NCBI RefSeq assembly: GCF_040581415.1
Contig: NZ_CP114014.1
Span: forward strand, 1,364,001-1,428,000
DNA from: Paraconexibacter sp040581415
GTDB taxonomy: Bacteria > Actinomycetota > Thermoleophilia > Solirubrobacterales > Solirubrobacteraceae
DNA length: 64,000 nt
Direction: 5' to 3'
Shown here in pieces: positions 8,664-15,790 of the stretch. Below the pieces are notes generated by a model, which was not told where the DNA came from, did no database searches, and saw only the letters and a program-made list of their open reading frames with translations. Numbering within the stretch: position 1 is the first letter of the stretch; every line of letters starts with the position of its first letter. The position numbers and the translations under genes were made by a program.

Positions 8664-9047
8664 ATGGCACGTATCTCCGGGATCAACATCCCGCTCAACA
8701 AGCGCGTCGAGGTGGGTCTCACCTACATCTACGGCATCGGTCGCTCCACTTCGAACGATCTGCTCACGCAGGCCGGGATCTCTCCCGACACCTACGTGCG
8801 CGATCTCACCGAGGCTGAGGTCACCAAGCTCCGCGACCTGATCGACGGCGACCTCACGGTCGAAGGCGATCTGCGGCGCGAGCGCAGCCAGAACATCAAG
8901 CGTCTGATGGAGATCGGCTGCTACCGCGGCCTCCGTCATCGCCGCGGGCTCCCGGTCCGTGGTCAGAAGACGAAGACCAACGCCCGTACGCGCAAGGGTC
9001 CCAAGCGCATGTCCGTCGCAGGCAAGAAGAAGGCCGGTAAGAAGTAA
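8664..9047 (+). CDS. rpsM: 30S ribosomal protein S13
   Basis: 127 residues beginning MARISGINIPLNKRVEVGLTY, followed by the helix-two-turn-helix region and the signature CYRGLRHRRGLPVRGQKTKTNARTRKG-type C-terminus, which reaches into the decoding head and contacts P-site tRNA and L5. It ends in a TAATG overlap with rpsK. Confidence 0.97.
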   Translation: MARISGINIPLNKRVEVGLTYIYGIGRSTSNDLLTQAGISPDTYVRDLTEAEVTKLRDLIDGDLTVEGDLRRERSQNIKRLMEIGCYRGLRHRRGLPVRGQKTKTNARTRKGPKRMSVAGKKKAGKK

Positions 9048-9442
9048 TGCCCGCTCCCAAGCGCCCGTCGCGCGGCCGCCGCAAGCCGAAGAAGAACATC
9101 CCCATCGGCCAGGCCCACATCAAGACGTCCTTCAACAACACGATCGTGTCGCTGACCGATCGCGAGGGCAACGTCATCGCGTGGGAGTCCGCCGGCGGCG
9201 CCGGGTTCAAGGGCTCGCGCAAGTCGACCCCCTTTGCCGCGCAGGTCACGGCCGACGCTGCTGCCCGCAAGGGCATCGAGCAGGGCCTGCAGAAGGTCGA
9301 GGTCTTCGTGAAGGGCCCCGGCTCCGGTCGCGAGACCGCCATCCGCTCGCTCCAGGCCGCCGGCCTGGAGGTCACCGGCGTCAAGGACGTCACCCCGCAG
9401 GCCCACAACGGCTGCCGCCCTCGCAAGCGGCGCCGGGTCTAA
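9047..9442 (+). CDS. rpsK: 30S ribosomal protein S11
   Basis: 131 residues with HIKTSFNNTIVSLTD, AWESAGGAGFKGSRKSTPFAAQ and KGPGSGRETAIRSL, all highly conserved in S11, a platform protein near the mRNA exit. The ATG overlaps the rpsM TAA. rpsD follows after 22 bases. Confidence 0.97.
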   Translation: MPAPKRPSRGRRKPKKNIPIGQAHIKTSFNNTIVSLTDREGNVIAWESAGGAGFKGSRKSTPFAAQVTADAAARKGIEQGLQKVEVFVKGPGSGRETAIRSLQAAGLEVTGVKDVTPQAHNGCRPRKRRRV

Positions 9443-9464
9443 GGGCGAAGGGAACACCTAGAAC

Positions 9465-10085
9465 ATGGCTCGAGATACCAGCCCCCAGTGCAAGCAGTGC
9501 CGTCGTGAAGGCCAGAAGCTCTTCCTCAAGGGCGAGCGCTGCCTGACGGACAAGTGCGGCGTCGAGCGCCGCGCGTACCCGCCGGGCGACCACGGCCGCG
9601 GCCGCCAGAAGCAGTCCGAGTACCGGGTGCAGCTGCGCGAGAAGCAGAAGGCGCGTCGCTACTACGGCGTCCTCGAAAAGCAGTTCCGGCACTACTACGA
9701 CAAGGCGTCCCGCCAGGACGGCATCACGGGCGAGAACCTGCTGACGCTCCTCGAGCGCCGCTTCGACAACGTGCTCGTGCGCCTCGGCTTCGCCGCCTCG
9801 CGTCGCCAGGCCCGTCAGCTGATCCGCCACGGCCACTGGAACATCAACGGCCGCCGCGTCGACATCCCCAGCTACCAGCTGAAGGAGGGCGACGTCATCT
9901 CGGTCAAGAACGGCACGCCGGCCGAGGCCCTCATCCGTGACGCGACCGAGCTCACTGCTCAGGTCCCCGCCTGGCTGCAGGCGGACCACGACGCCCTGAC
10001 GGCGAAGGTGCTGCGCCAGCCCGAGCGGCGGGAGATCACCGCCCCGGTGCAGGAGCAGCTCATCGTCGAGCTCTACTCGAAGTAG
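9465..10085 (+). CDS. rpsD: 30S ribosomal protein S4, zinc-binding form
   Basis: 206 residues. N-terminal zinc motif CxxC plus a second Cys pair (CKQC ... CLTDKC at residues 10-32), then the S4 RNA-binding domain (RLDNVLVRLGFA-like RRFDNVLVRLGFAASR). S4 nucleates 16S 5'-domain assembly and in some bacteria autoregulates the alpha operon. The cysteine-containing form is typical of C+ S4 proteins. Confidence 0.97.
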   Translation: MARDTSPQCKQCRREGQKLFLKGERCLTDKCGVERRAYPPGDHGRGRQKQSEYRVQLREKQKARRYYGVLEKQFRHYYDKASRQDGITGENLLTLLERRFDNVLVRLGFAASRRQARQLIRHGHWNINGRRVDIPSYQLKEGDVISVKNGTPAEALIRDATELTAQVPAWLQADHDALTAKVLRQPERREITAPVQEQLIVELYSK

Positions 10086-10099
10086 CAACATTGCTGGAC

Positions 10100-10136
10100 C
10101 CGCTGCGCGCGACGCTCACTGCGGCGCGCGCGGCGG
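10100..10136 (+). terminator. Stable GC hairpin between rpsD and rpoA
   Basis: CCGCTGCGCGCG (10100-10111) pairs with CGCGCGCGGCGG (10125-10136), 12 bp with one G-U, 13-base loop. No T-run follows. It may partly terminate or insulate, allowing separate control of rpoA-rplQ relative to upstream r-protein genes. Confidence 0.4.
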
Positions 10137-10196
10137 CCACGAACACCGGGCGGCCTCCCTCCTCCGCCTCTTGACACGACAGACAGGACCCCTTAG

Positions 10197-11177
10197 ATGC
10201 TCGACTTCCAGGATCCCCGGATCACCAGCGAATCCGTCGAGGAGAACCGCGGCCAGTTCACCATCGAGCCGCTCGACCGAGGCTTCGGCTACACCTTCGG
10301 CAACTCGCTGCGCCGCGTGCTGCTCAGCTCGCTCGCCGGTGCCGCAGTGACCTCCGTCCGCATCGAGGGCGTCGCCCACGAGTTCTCCACGATCAAGGGC
10401 GTCAAGGAAGACGTCACCGACATCGTGCTGAACCTCAAGGACGTCGTCGCGAAGATGCACTCCGACGCGACCGAGATCGAGGCGCCGCTCGTCGTCACCG
10501 GCCCCGGTGACATCACCGCAAAGGACATCGACCTGCCCGCCGGCGTCGAGATCCTCAACCCGGACGTCCACATCGCGACGCTCGAGAAGAAGACGAAGCT
10601 CGAGCTGTACCTCACGATCGGCCGTGGCCGCGGCTACCGCCCGGCCGAGGAGAACAAGTCCCCGGACCAGCCGATCGGCGTCATCCCGATCGACTCGATC
10701 TTCTCCCCGGTCAAGCGCGTCGCCTACGCCGTCGAGCAGGCCCGCGTCGGCCAGAAGACGGACTTCGACAAGCTGACGCTCGACATCGAGACGGACGGGT
10801 CGATCGACCCGACCTCCGCGCTGCGCGAGGCGTCCGAGATCCTGATCAAGCAGCTGGCGATCTTCACCGACCCCGAGCGGGTCGAGGAGCTGCGCGCCGG
10901 CGTCCCCGGTGCCCAGGCGCTCGACGGCCCCGGCGGCGTCGCTGCGGTCAACGGCGGCGGTGCGGCGGGCGGCCCGATGCACGACATCCTCATCGAGGAG
11001 CTCGAGCTCGGCGTCCGGTCCTACAACTGCCTCAAGCGTGCCGGCATCCAGACCGTCGGCGACCTGATCTCCAAGTCCGAGGGTGAGCTCAACGCGATCC
11101 CGAACTTCGGCAAGAAGTCGATCGACGAGGTCATCGAGACCCTTCACGCGCGCGGCCTGAACCTGCGCGACGACTGA
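10197..11177 (+). CDS. rpoA: DNA-directed RNA polymerase subunit alpha
   Basis: 326 residues. The N-terminal dimerisation domain contains FTIEPLDRGFGYTFGNSLRRVLLSSLAGAA; a linker (about 235-255) is Gly/Ala-rich; the C-terminal domain has the helix-hairpin-helix ELELGVRSYNCLKRAGIQTVGDLI used to bind UP elements and activators. It is followed after 31 bases by rplQ, the universal pair. Confidence 0.98.
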   Translation: MLDFQDPRITSESVEENRGQFTIEPLDRGFGYTFGNSLRRVLLSSLAGAAVTSVRIEGVAHEFSTIKGVKEDVTDIVLNLKDVVAKMHSDATEIEAPLVVTGPGDITAKDIDLPAGVEILNPDVHIATLEKKTKLELYLTIGRGRGYRPAEENKSPDQPIGVIPIDSIFSPVKRVAYAVEQARVGQKTDFDKLTLDIETDGSIDPTSALREASEILIKQLAIFTDPERVEELRAGVPGAQALDGPGGVAAVNGGGAAGGPMHDILIEELELGVRSYNCLKRAGIQTVGDLISKSEGELNAIPNFGKKSIDEVIETLHARGLNLRDD

Positions 11178-11208
11178 GCGCCGCTCCCTCTAAGGAACCT
11201 TCGCAACC

Positions 11209-11562
11209 ATGCGCCACCAGAAGAACCGTCACAAGCTCAGCCGCGACTCCGCTCACCGGAAGGCCCTCCTGGCCAACCTGTGCAAGGAGATCATCCAGCA
11301 CGAGCGGATCAAGACCTCCGAGGCCAAGGCCAAGGCCGTCAAGCCCGAGGTCGAGAAGCTGATCACCCTCGCCAAGCGGGGTGACCTGCACGCGCGTCGT
11401 CAGGCGCTGAGCGCCCTCGGCCAGGACAAGTTCACGGTCCACAAGCTGTTCGAGGAGGTCGCGCCGCGCTACCAGGAGCGGCCCGGCGGCTACACCCGGA
11501 TCCTCAAGCTCGGGCCGCGCCGGAGCGATTCGACCGAGATGGTCTTCATCGAGCTCGTCTGA
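11209..11562 (+). CDS. rplQ: 50S ribosomal protein L17
   Basis: 117 residues with MRHQKNRHKLSRDSAHRKALL, the strongly conserved L17 start, and a C-terminal RYQERPGGYTRILKLGPRRSDS motif. L17 lies at the exit tunnel rim. It is the last ribosomal gene in the block and is followed by a hairpin at 11586-11608. Confidence 0.97.
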   Translation: MRHQKNRHKLSRDSAHRKALLANLCKEIIQHERIKTSEAKAKAVKPEVEKLITLAKRGDLHARRQALSALGQDKFTVHKLFEEVAPRYQERPGGYTRILKLGPRRSDSTEMVFIELV

Positions 11563-11585
11563 CCCATCGTCTTGTCTGTCGTACC

Positions 11586-11608
11586 GCGGGCCTCTACTTG
11601 GGGCCCGC
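11586..11608 (+). terminator. Hairpin downstream of rplQ
   Basis: GCGGGCC (11586-11592) pairs with GGCCCGC (11602-11608) around a nine-base loop, 24 bases after the rplQ stop. The following AGTCGTTCTG is only mildly T-rich. Its position at the end of the ribosomal operon favours a terminator. Confidence 0.5.
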
Positions 11609-11683
11609 AGTCGTTCTGCGGATGTAAAGTCGGGGGTGGTCTCCCGGATGCGGGTAGGGGGGTGGGTCGCGAGTATCCGGTCC

Positions 11684-12355
11684 ATGTTCAAGCGCTCACT
11701 GCTCGCCGCCACGGTCCTCGCCGTCGCCGCCACCCCCGCCCTCGCGTCCGCCGCGACCCTGACCGTCGACAAGCCGTGCTTCTCGGACGGCTACGTCGAC
11801 GGCCCGAAGCAGAAGATCGGCTTCACCGCCGGTGGCTTCCCGGCCGACGCCTTCGTCCAGCTCAACGGCGGCTTCGACAACAGCTACATCGGGGACTTCA
11901 CGACGACGGCGGGCGGGGGCTTCGAGGGGGAGTTCGACACCCCGAGCCTCGGGTCGCTGAAGCGCATGACGTTCCCGCTCAGCGCCGCGCTGTCGCCCAA
12001 CCGCGAGGTCTCCGCATCCACGACCTTCACGGTCGCCGACGCCGCGGTCTCCATGTCCCCGCCGGTGGCCCGTCCCACGACGAAGGTGTCGTACAAGGCG
12101 CAGGGCTTCGTCGGCGGGAAGTTCCTCTACGCGCACTACGCGTACACGAAGTCGCCGGTCAGCCATCCGCTCGTGAAGACCGTGAAGCTCGGCGCGCTCA
12201 CGGGCCCGTGCGGCGACCTGACGACGAAGAAGGCGAAGCAGCTGCCGCTCGCGAAGCTGAAGCGCAAGACCGTCTACGAGATCCAGATCGACGCGTCCCC
12301 GGTGTTCAAGCGCCAGCAGGGCAACTACATCACGCGCACGGTCTTCGTCCCCTAG
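11684..12355 (+). CDS. Secreted protein of unknown function
   Basis: 223 residues from ATG 11684 (MFKRSLLAATVLAVAATPALASA), a clear Sec signal peptide with a probable cut near residue 22. The frame stays open upstream to GTG 11636, but that would bury the signal. The mature part contains two similar beta-rich segments (TVDKPCF...VQLNGGFDN and VSMSPPVARPTTKVSYKAQGF), suggesting two Ig-like folds, and two Cys. No enzyme motif is seen. It is alone between rplQ and truA on the same strand. Confidence 0.7.
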   Translation: MFKRSLLAATVLAVAATPALASAATLTVDKPCFSDGYVDGPKQKIGFTAGGFPADAFVQLNGGFDNSYIGDFTTTAGGGFEGEFDTPSLGSLKRMTFPLSAALSPNREVSASTTFTVADAAVSMSPPVARPTTKVSYKAQGFVGGKFLYAHYAYTKSPVSHPLVKTVKLGALTGPCGDLTTKKAKQLPLAKLKRKTVYEIQIDASPVFKRQQGNYITRTVFVP

Positions 12356-12385
12356 CCCCGGCTGGAGCGGTACCGTGCGCCGCCG

Positions 12386-13147
12386 GTGACCGCGCGGCTC
12401 GACATCGAATACGACGGGGGCGACTTCTACGGCTGGGGTGTCCAGCCCGGCCTCCGGACGGTCCAGGGCGAGCTCGAGCGTGCGCTGGGGGTGATCGGCC
12501 GGCGACGGGTGGTGCTGACCGTCGCGGGGCGGACAGATCGGGGGGTGCACGCCACCGGGCAGGTGGCGTCGCACCCGGGGGACCCGATTCCGGCGTACCA
12601 GGTGAACGCGATCCTGCCGCCTGACGTGCGGGTCCTGTCCAGCACCGCGACGGCGGACGGGTTCGACGCCCGCCGGCACGCCCTGGCACGCGCGTACGAG
12701 TACCGGATCCTCACGCGGCGGGCGGCCAGCGCCCTCGGACATCGCCACCAGCTGCACCTCTCGCGGCCGCTGGACGAGGATGCGCTGGCGGCCTGCGCCG
12801 ACGTCCTGGCCGGGACGCACGACTTCACCGCGTTCACGCCGACCGAGACCGACCACGTCCGCTTCCGGCGCGACATCCACCGTGCGGCCTGGACGCGTGA
12901 CGGAGACCTGCTGCAGTTCGCGGTCGAAGGCGACGCGTTCATGCGCAACATGGTGCGCGCGCTCGTGGGGACCATGCTCGACGTGGGGCGGGGGAAGCGG
13001 TCGGTCGAATCGTTCGCCACCCTGCTCGAGGGCGCTCCGCGGTCCGCGGCCGGCATGACCGCGCCGCCGCACGGGCTGACGCTGGTGGGGGTCCGGTATC
13101 CGGAGCCGCCGCGTCCGGGATCGGGCGGGGCGTCGACGGTCGGCTGA
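12386..13147 (+). CDS. truA: tRNA pseudouridine(38-40) synthase TruA
   Basis: 253 residues from GTG 12386. GRTDRGVHA at 48-56 contains the catalytic Asp51; other TruA motifs are DIEYDGGDFYGWGVQP, FDARRHALARAYEYRI and EGDAFMRNMVRALVGTMLDVG. It isomerises uridines 38-40 in the tRNA anticodon arm. TruA commonly follows rplQ. TACCGT at 12371-12376, nine bases before the start, is a possible -10. Confidence 0.95.
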   Translation: MTARLDIEYDGGDFYGWGVQPGLRTVQGELERALGVIGRRRVVLTVAGRTDRGVHATGQVASHPGDPIPAYQVNAILPPDVRVLSSTATADGFDARRHALARAYEYRILTRRAASALGHRHQLHLSRPLDEDALAACADVLAGTHDFTAFTPTETDHVRFRRDIHRAAWTRDGDLLQFAVEGDAFMRNMVRALVGTMLDVGRGKRSVESFATLLEGAPRSAAGMTAPPHGLTLVGVRYPEPPRPGSGGASTVG

Positions 13148-13216
13148 AGCCGCCGCGATGGGCCGTGCCGGCCGGGTGAGGCCGGCCGGGTGAGGCCGGC
13201 TCGCGGGCCGGGCGGC

Positions 13217-13230
13217 GATTCCGCGGAATC
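13217..13230. repeat. Palindrome GATTCCGCGGAATC, copy 1
   Basis: Perfect 14-bp palindrome in the gap between the 3' ends of truA and the amidase gene. It is one of four identical copies in the window, all in non-coding DNA next to gene 3' ends. Confidence 0.8.
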
Positions 13231-13261
13231 GGCCGGGTGTGGCCGGCTCGCGGGCCAGGCC

Positions 13262-13275
13262 GATTCCGCGGAATC
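13262..13275. repeat. Palindrome GATTCCGCGGAATC, copy 2
   Basis: Second copy, 45 bp after the first. The palindrome extends to 22 bp here (13258-13279, flanked by GGCC on both sides). Confidence 0.8.
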
Positions 13276-13358
13276 GGCCGTCGGGCCCCGCGGCCGTCGG
13301 CCCTGCTGGCCGGGAACGACGGCCTAGAGCGACGGCTGATCCTCGAGTGCGAGTGTGT

Positions 13359-14801
13359 TCAGCGTTCCGGCGGGCGGACGTCGACCCAGCCGCGGTGCTG
13401 CTCCAGCTGCGCGGCGAGCGTGATGAGGGTCTCCTCGTCGTGGCTGCGGCCGAGCAGCTGCGCCCCCAGCGGGACCCCGGTGGCGTCGAGACCCGCCGGG
13501 ACGTTGATCCCGGGCCAGCCGACCACGTTCCACGGGAACGCGAACGGGCACGCGGCCTCGGACGCGGTCTCGGTCGTCCACCAGCCCTTGCCGTCGAGCT
13601 GCCCGACGCGCAGCGCCGGCTCCGCGGTCGTCGGCGCCAGCAGCACGTCGACGCGGTCGTACACGCGTGCCATCCGGTCGGCGAGGAAGCGCTCTGCCTT
13701 GACGGCGCCGGCGACCAGCGGGCCGCCGAGCAGCGCTCCGAGGCGGGCGTTGGTCCGCGTTCGCGGTTCCACCACGGCGCTCGGCCCGTACTCCCGCAGC
13801 AGTCCGGTGACCCCGTTCATCCCGCGGGGCACGAGTAGCGCCCCGGCGAGGGCGTGGTCCGGCTCGGCGTCGATGACCATGTGCCCGAGCGCGCGGAGGT
13901 CTTCCGCGAGGGCGTTCACGGCGTCCCGGACGTCAGGGTGGACGCGATCAGGGACCCCGAACGGTGTGGCCCACGACAGTCCGATCCGCAGCGGGCGCTG
14001 CTCGCGCCTCGCCGCTACGGCGAACGGGCCGGCGTCGTCCGTGACGTGCCCACTTAGCACGTCCAGGAGCAGCGCGGCGTCGGCCACCGAACGCGTGAGC
14101 GGTCCGTTCACCGCAAGGCCGCGGAAGTGCCGTTGCCCCGGGTTCTCGGGGACGCGCCCGCGCTGCGGCTTGATGCCGACGAGGCCGCACCACGCGGCCG
14201 GTATGCGGATGCTGCCGGCGCCGTCCGACCCGACGGCGGCCGGAACGAGCCCGGCTGCCACGGCGGCGGCCGACCCTCCGCTGGAGCCACCGGGCGTACG
14301 ATCGAGCGCGTACGGGTTGCGGGTGCGCCCGAACGCCGGCGCCTCGGTGAACGGGAACTGCCCGAGCTCGGGGGTGGTGGTCTTGCCGACGATGATCGCG
14401 CCCGCGGCGCGCAGGCGACGGACGACCTCGCCGTCGGCCGGCTCTGGCTCGTGCAGGCCGCCGGTCCCGAAGGGCGTCGTCTCGCCGGCAATCGGCATGT
14501 CGTCCTTGATCGCGATGGGGACGCCGAGGAGCGGGAGGTGCTCACCGGCGGCGAGACGCGCGTCCGCTGCGTCGGCCTCGGCGCGCGCTGCGTCGGACCG
14601 GATGGTCCGGAAGCTGTTCAGCTGCCTGTCCGCCCCGGCGATTCGGGCCAGCGCGGCGTCCACGAGGGAGCGGCTGCTGGCGGCCCCCGACGCCACTGCT
14701 GCCGCCGACTCGAGCAGTCCGTCGGCCGGCGGTGCCGGGGTTGGGGTTGCCGGCGTGCGTGTGGACGTAGAAGGGAGTGGACGCGTGCTGAGCGGAGGCA
14801 T
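13359..14801 (-). CDS. Amidase (amidase-signature family)
   Basis: 480 residues from ATG at 14801 (MPPLSTRPLP). The amidase-signature Ser-cisSer-Lys triad is visible: Lys99 in PIAIKDDMPIAG, Ser173/174 in PGGSSGGSAAAV and Ser197 in GSDGAGSIRIPA. Such enzymes hydrolyse amides to acid plus ammonia; the substrate cannot be inferred. Not GatA-like in context, as no gatB/gatC is near. A Pro/Thr-rich N-terminus (residues 8-26) precedes the domain. It is divergent from a TetR gene 89 bases away, which probably controls it. Confidence 0.88.
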   Translation of the reverse strand: MPPLSTRPLPSTSTRTPATPTPAPPADGLLESAAAVASGAASSRSLVDAALARIAGADRQLNSFRTIRSDAARAEADAADARLAAGEHLPLLGVPIAIKDDMPIAGETTPFGTGGLHEPEPADGEVVRRLRAAGAIIVGKTTTPELGQFPFTEAPAFGRTRNPYALDRTPGGSSGGSAAAVAAGLVPAAVGSDGAGSIRIPAAWCGLVGIKPQRGRVPENPGQRHFRGLAVNGPLTRSVADAALLLDVLSGHVTDDAGPFAVAARREQRPLRIGLSWATPFGVPDRVHPDVRDAVNALAEDLRALGHMVIDAEPDHALAGALLVPRGMNGVTGLLREYGPSAVVEPRTRTNARLGALLGGPLVAGAVKAERFLADRMARVYDRVDVLLAPTTAEPALRVGQLDGKGWWTTETASEAACPFAFPWNVVGWPGINVPAGLDATGVPLGAQLLGRSHDEETLITLAAQLEQHRGWVDVRPPER

Positions 14802-14853
14802 GTGACACCGGATTGGGCTGATTGGGGCGAACGCGTCAGAGGTCGAAGCCTGT

Positions 14854-14871
14854 CGTTCGCTCGAACGAACG
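14854..14871. promoter_or_regulatory. Candidate TetR operator
   Basis: CGTTCG-N6-CGAACG, a perfect 18-bp inverted repeat in the 89-bp divergent gap between the amidase and the TetR gene. It lies immediately upstream of the tetR -10 box, where a bound repressor would block RNA polymerase. Confidence 0.5.
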
Positions 14872-14878
14872 GACACGG

Positions 14879-14884
14879 TACACT
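14879..14884 (+). promoter_or_regulatory. -10 box of tetR, leaderless
   Basis: TACACT ends six bases before ATG 14891, the spacing expected if transcription starts at the A of the start codon. Confidence 0.5.
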
Positions 14885-14890
14885 CTGACG

Positions 14891-15541
14891 ATGGCCCCTG
14901 CAACACCCCACCGGTCGGACGTCGAGCAGGCGGATGACCGCAGCGGTGCGGGCGTCGGGCGACGCGACCCGGTCGTGCTCGGGGAGGCGCGCCGGAGGCT
15001 GCTCGATGCGACGCTCGACGTCGTAGGGACGGAGGGGATAGCCGCCGTGACCAACCGACGGGTGGCCGGCCGCGCCGGCGTCTCACTGGGTTCCCTCACC
15101 TACCACTTCACCTCGCAGGCTGAGCTCCTGCGCGAAGCGCTGATTCTCCAGGTCGACCGCGAGGTCGAGCGGATCGAGGCGATCACGGCGCGGATCGGTC
15201 AGGCGGGCGTGCCGCTCGAGGCGCTGCTCGCCGAGGCCGAGGGCCTGGTGGCGGAGACCGCCGACGACCCTGCCCAGCTCGCAGAACTCGACCTGCACCT
15301 GCACGCCGCCCGCGACATGGATCTGCGCGAGGCGTCGGAGCGCTGCTTCGCGGCGTACGACGCGCTGGCCGCTGCGGCGTTGCGGGCTCTCGGACTTCCT
15401 GACGCCGACGCACGGGCGCCGCTCGTGGTCGCGATGTTCAACGGACTTGCGCTGCGACGGTTGGCCCTGCGCTCGCCCGATGCGGGAGGGGTCGCCGAGG
15501 CGCTCACGGTCCTGGTCCGCGGCCTGGCCGCGCCGAGCTGA
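14891..15541 (+). CDS. TetR/AcrR family transcriptional regulator
   Basis: 216 residues from ATG 14891. The N-terminal helix-turn-helix (residues ~33-75) reads RRLLDATLDVVGTEGIAAVTNRRVAGRAGVSLGSLTYHF, matching the TetR HTH with its terminal YHF. The helical ligand domain shows no recognisable specificity. Divergent from the amidase with an inverted repeat between them, so autoregulation and amidase control are likely (inference). The frame is open upstream to 14822, but the leaderless promoter supports this start. Confidence 0.9.
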   Translation: MAPATPHRSDVEQADDRSGAGVGRRDPVVLGEARRRLLDATLDVVGTEGIAAVTNRRVAGRAGVSLGSLTYHFTSQAELLREALILQVDREVERIEAITARIGQAGVPLEALLAEAEGLVAETADDPAQLAELDLHLHAARDMDLREASERCFAAYDALAAAALRALGLPDADARAPLVVAMFNGLALRRLALRSPDAGGVAEALTVLVRGLAAPS

Positions 15542-15636
15542 CGGCGACCCCGTAGGCGGCGAGGACAGGGGACGGGCTTGGTGAAGGGCTTGGTGACCCC
15601 GTTCCGGCGTGGCGGCCGCCGTGATCGGGTCGCGGC

Positions 15637-15650
15637 GATTCCGCGGAATC
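15637..15650. repeat. Palindrome GATTCCGCGGAATC, copy 3
   Basis: Third copy, about 95 bp after the tetR stop and 130 bp before the HNH nuclease gene. The palindrome is 22 bp long here (15633-15654). The surrounding gap 15542-15783 has no gene; it also holds GGGCTTGGTGA twice in tandem near 15574-15596. Confidence 0.8.
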
Positions 15651-15746
15651 GCCGGAGCGTCCCCCGGCGCCGGAGAGATGTGATGCTCGTGGCTGCGGGC
15701 GGCCTGGCGCGCGATTCCGATGCAGATCCGTGCTCCGATCCGCACA

Positions 15747-15775
15747 TTGCCCGCTTCCCTTCGATCCGCCATAAT
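15747..15775 (+). promoter_or_regulatory. Promoter of the HNH nuclease gene
   Basis: TTGCCC (15747-15752), 17-base spacer, CATAAT (15770-15775). This is the best sigma-A-like promoter in the window. Transcription would start near 15782-15784, at or beside the GTG start. Confidence 0.6.
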
Positions 15776-15776
15776 G

Positions 15777-15790
15777 CGAACATGTGTTCG
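15777..15790. promoter_or_regulatory. SOS box (LexA-type operator)
   Basis: CGAACATGTGTTCG fits the Gram-positive/actinobacterial LexA consensus CGAACRNRYGTTCG at every position. It lies directly after the -10 box and covers the predicted transcription start, so LexA binding would repress the nuclease gene until DNA damage. Confidence 0.65.

Larger units (their letters stand above)
13167..13279. repeat. Tandem GC repeats in truA-amidase gap
   Basis: The convergent gap 13148-13358 has no gene but is strongly repetitive. A 14-bp unit GCCGGCCGGGTGAG occurs twice head-to-tail (13167-13180, 13181-13194). It runs into a ~45-bp unit, GGCCGGCTCGCGGGCC followed by the palindrome GATTCCGCGGAATC, also present twice (palindromes at 13217 and 13262). 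The region can form multiple hairpins and probably serves as a bidirectional terminator or a REP-like element. Confidence 0.7.

Noticed and set aside
10171..10198. TTGACA followed 16 bases later by TTAGAT as a promoter for rpoA
   Set aside because: The -10 would overlap the rpoA start codon, putting transcription start inside the gene, and no suitable internal start follows.
14854..14871. The amidase-TetR dyad as an SOS box
   Set aside because: The half-sites are in the opposite order (CGTTCG...CGAACG) and spacing does not match CGAAC-N4-GTTCG.
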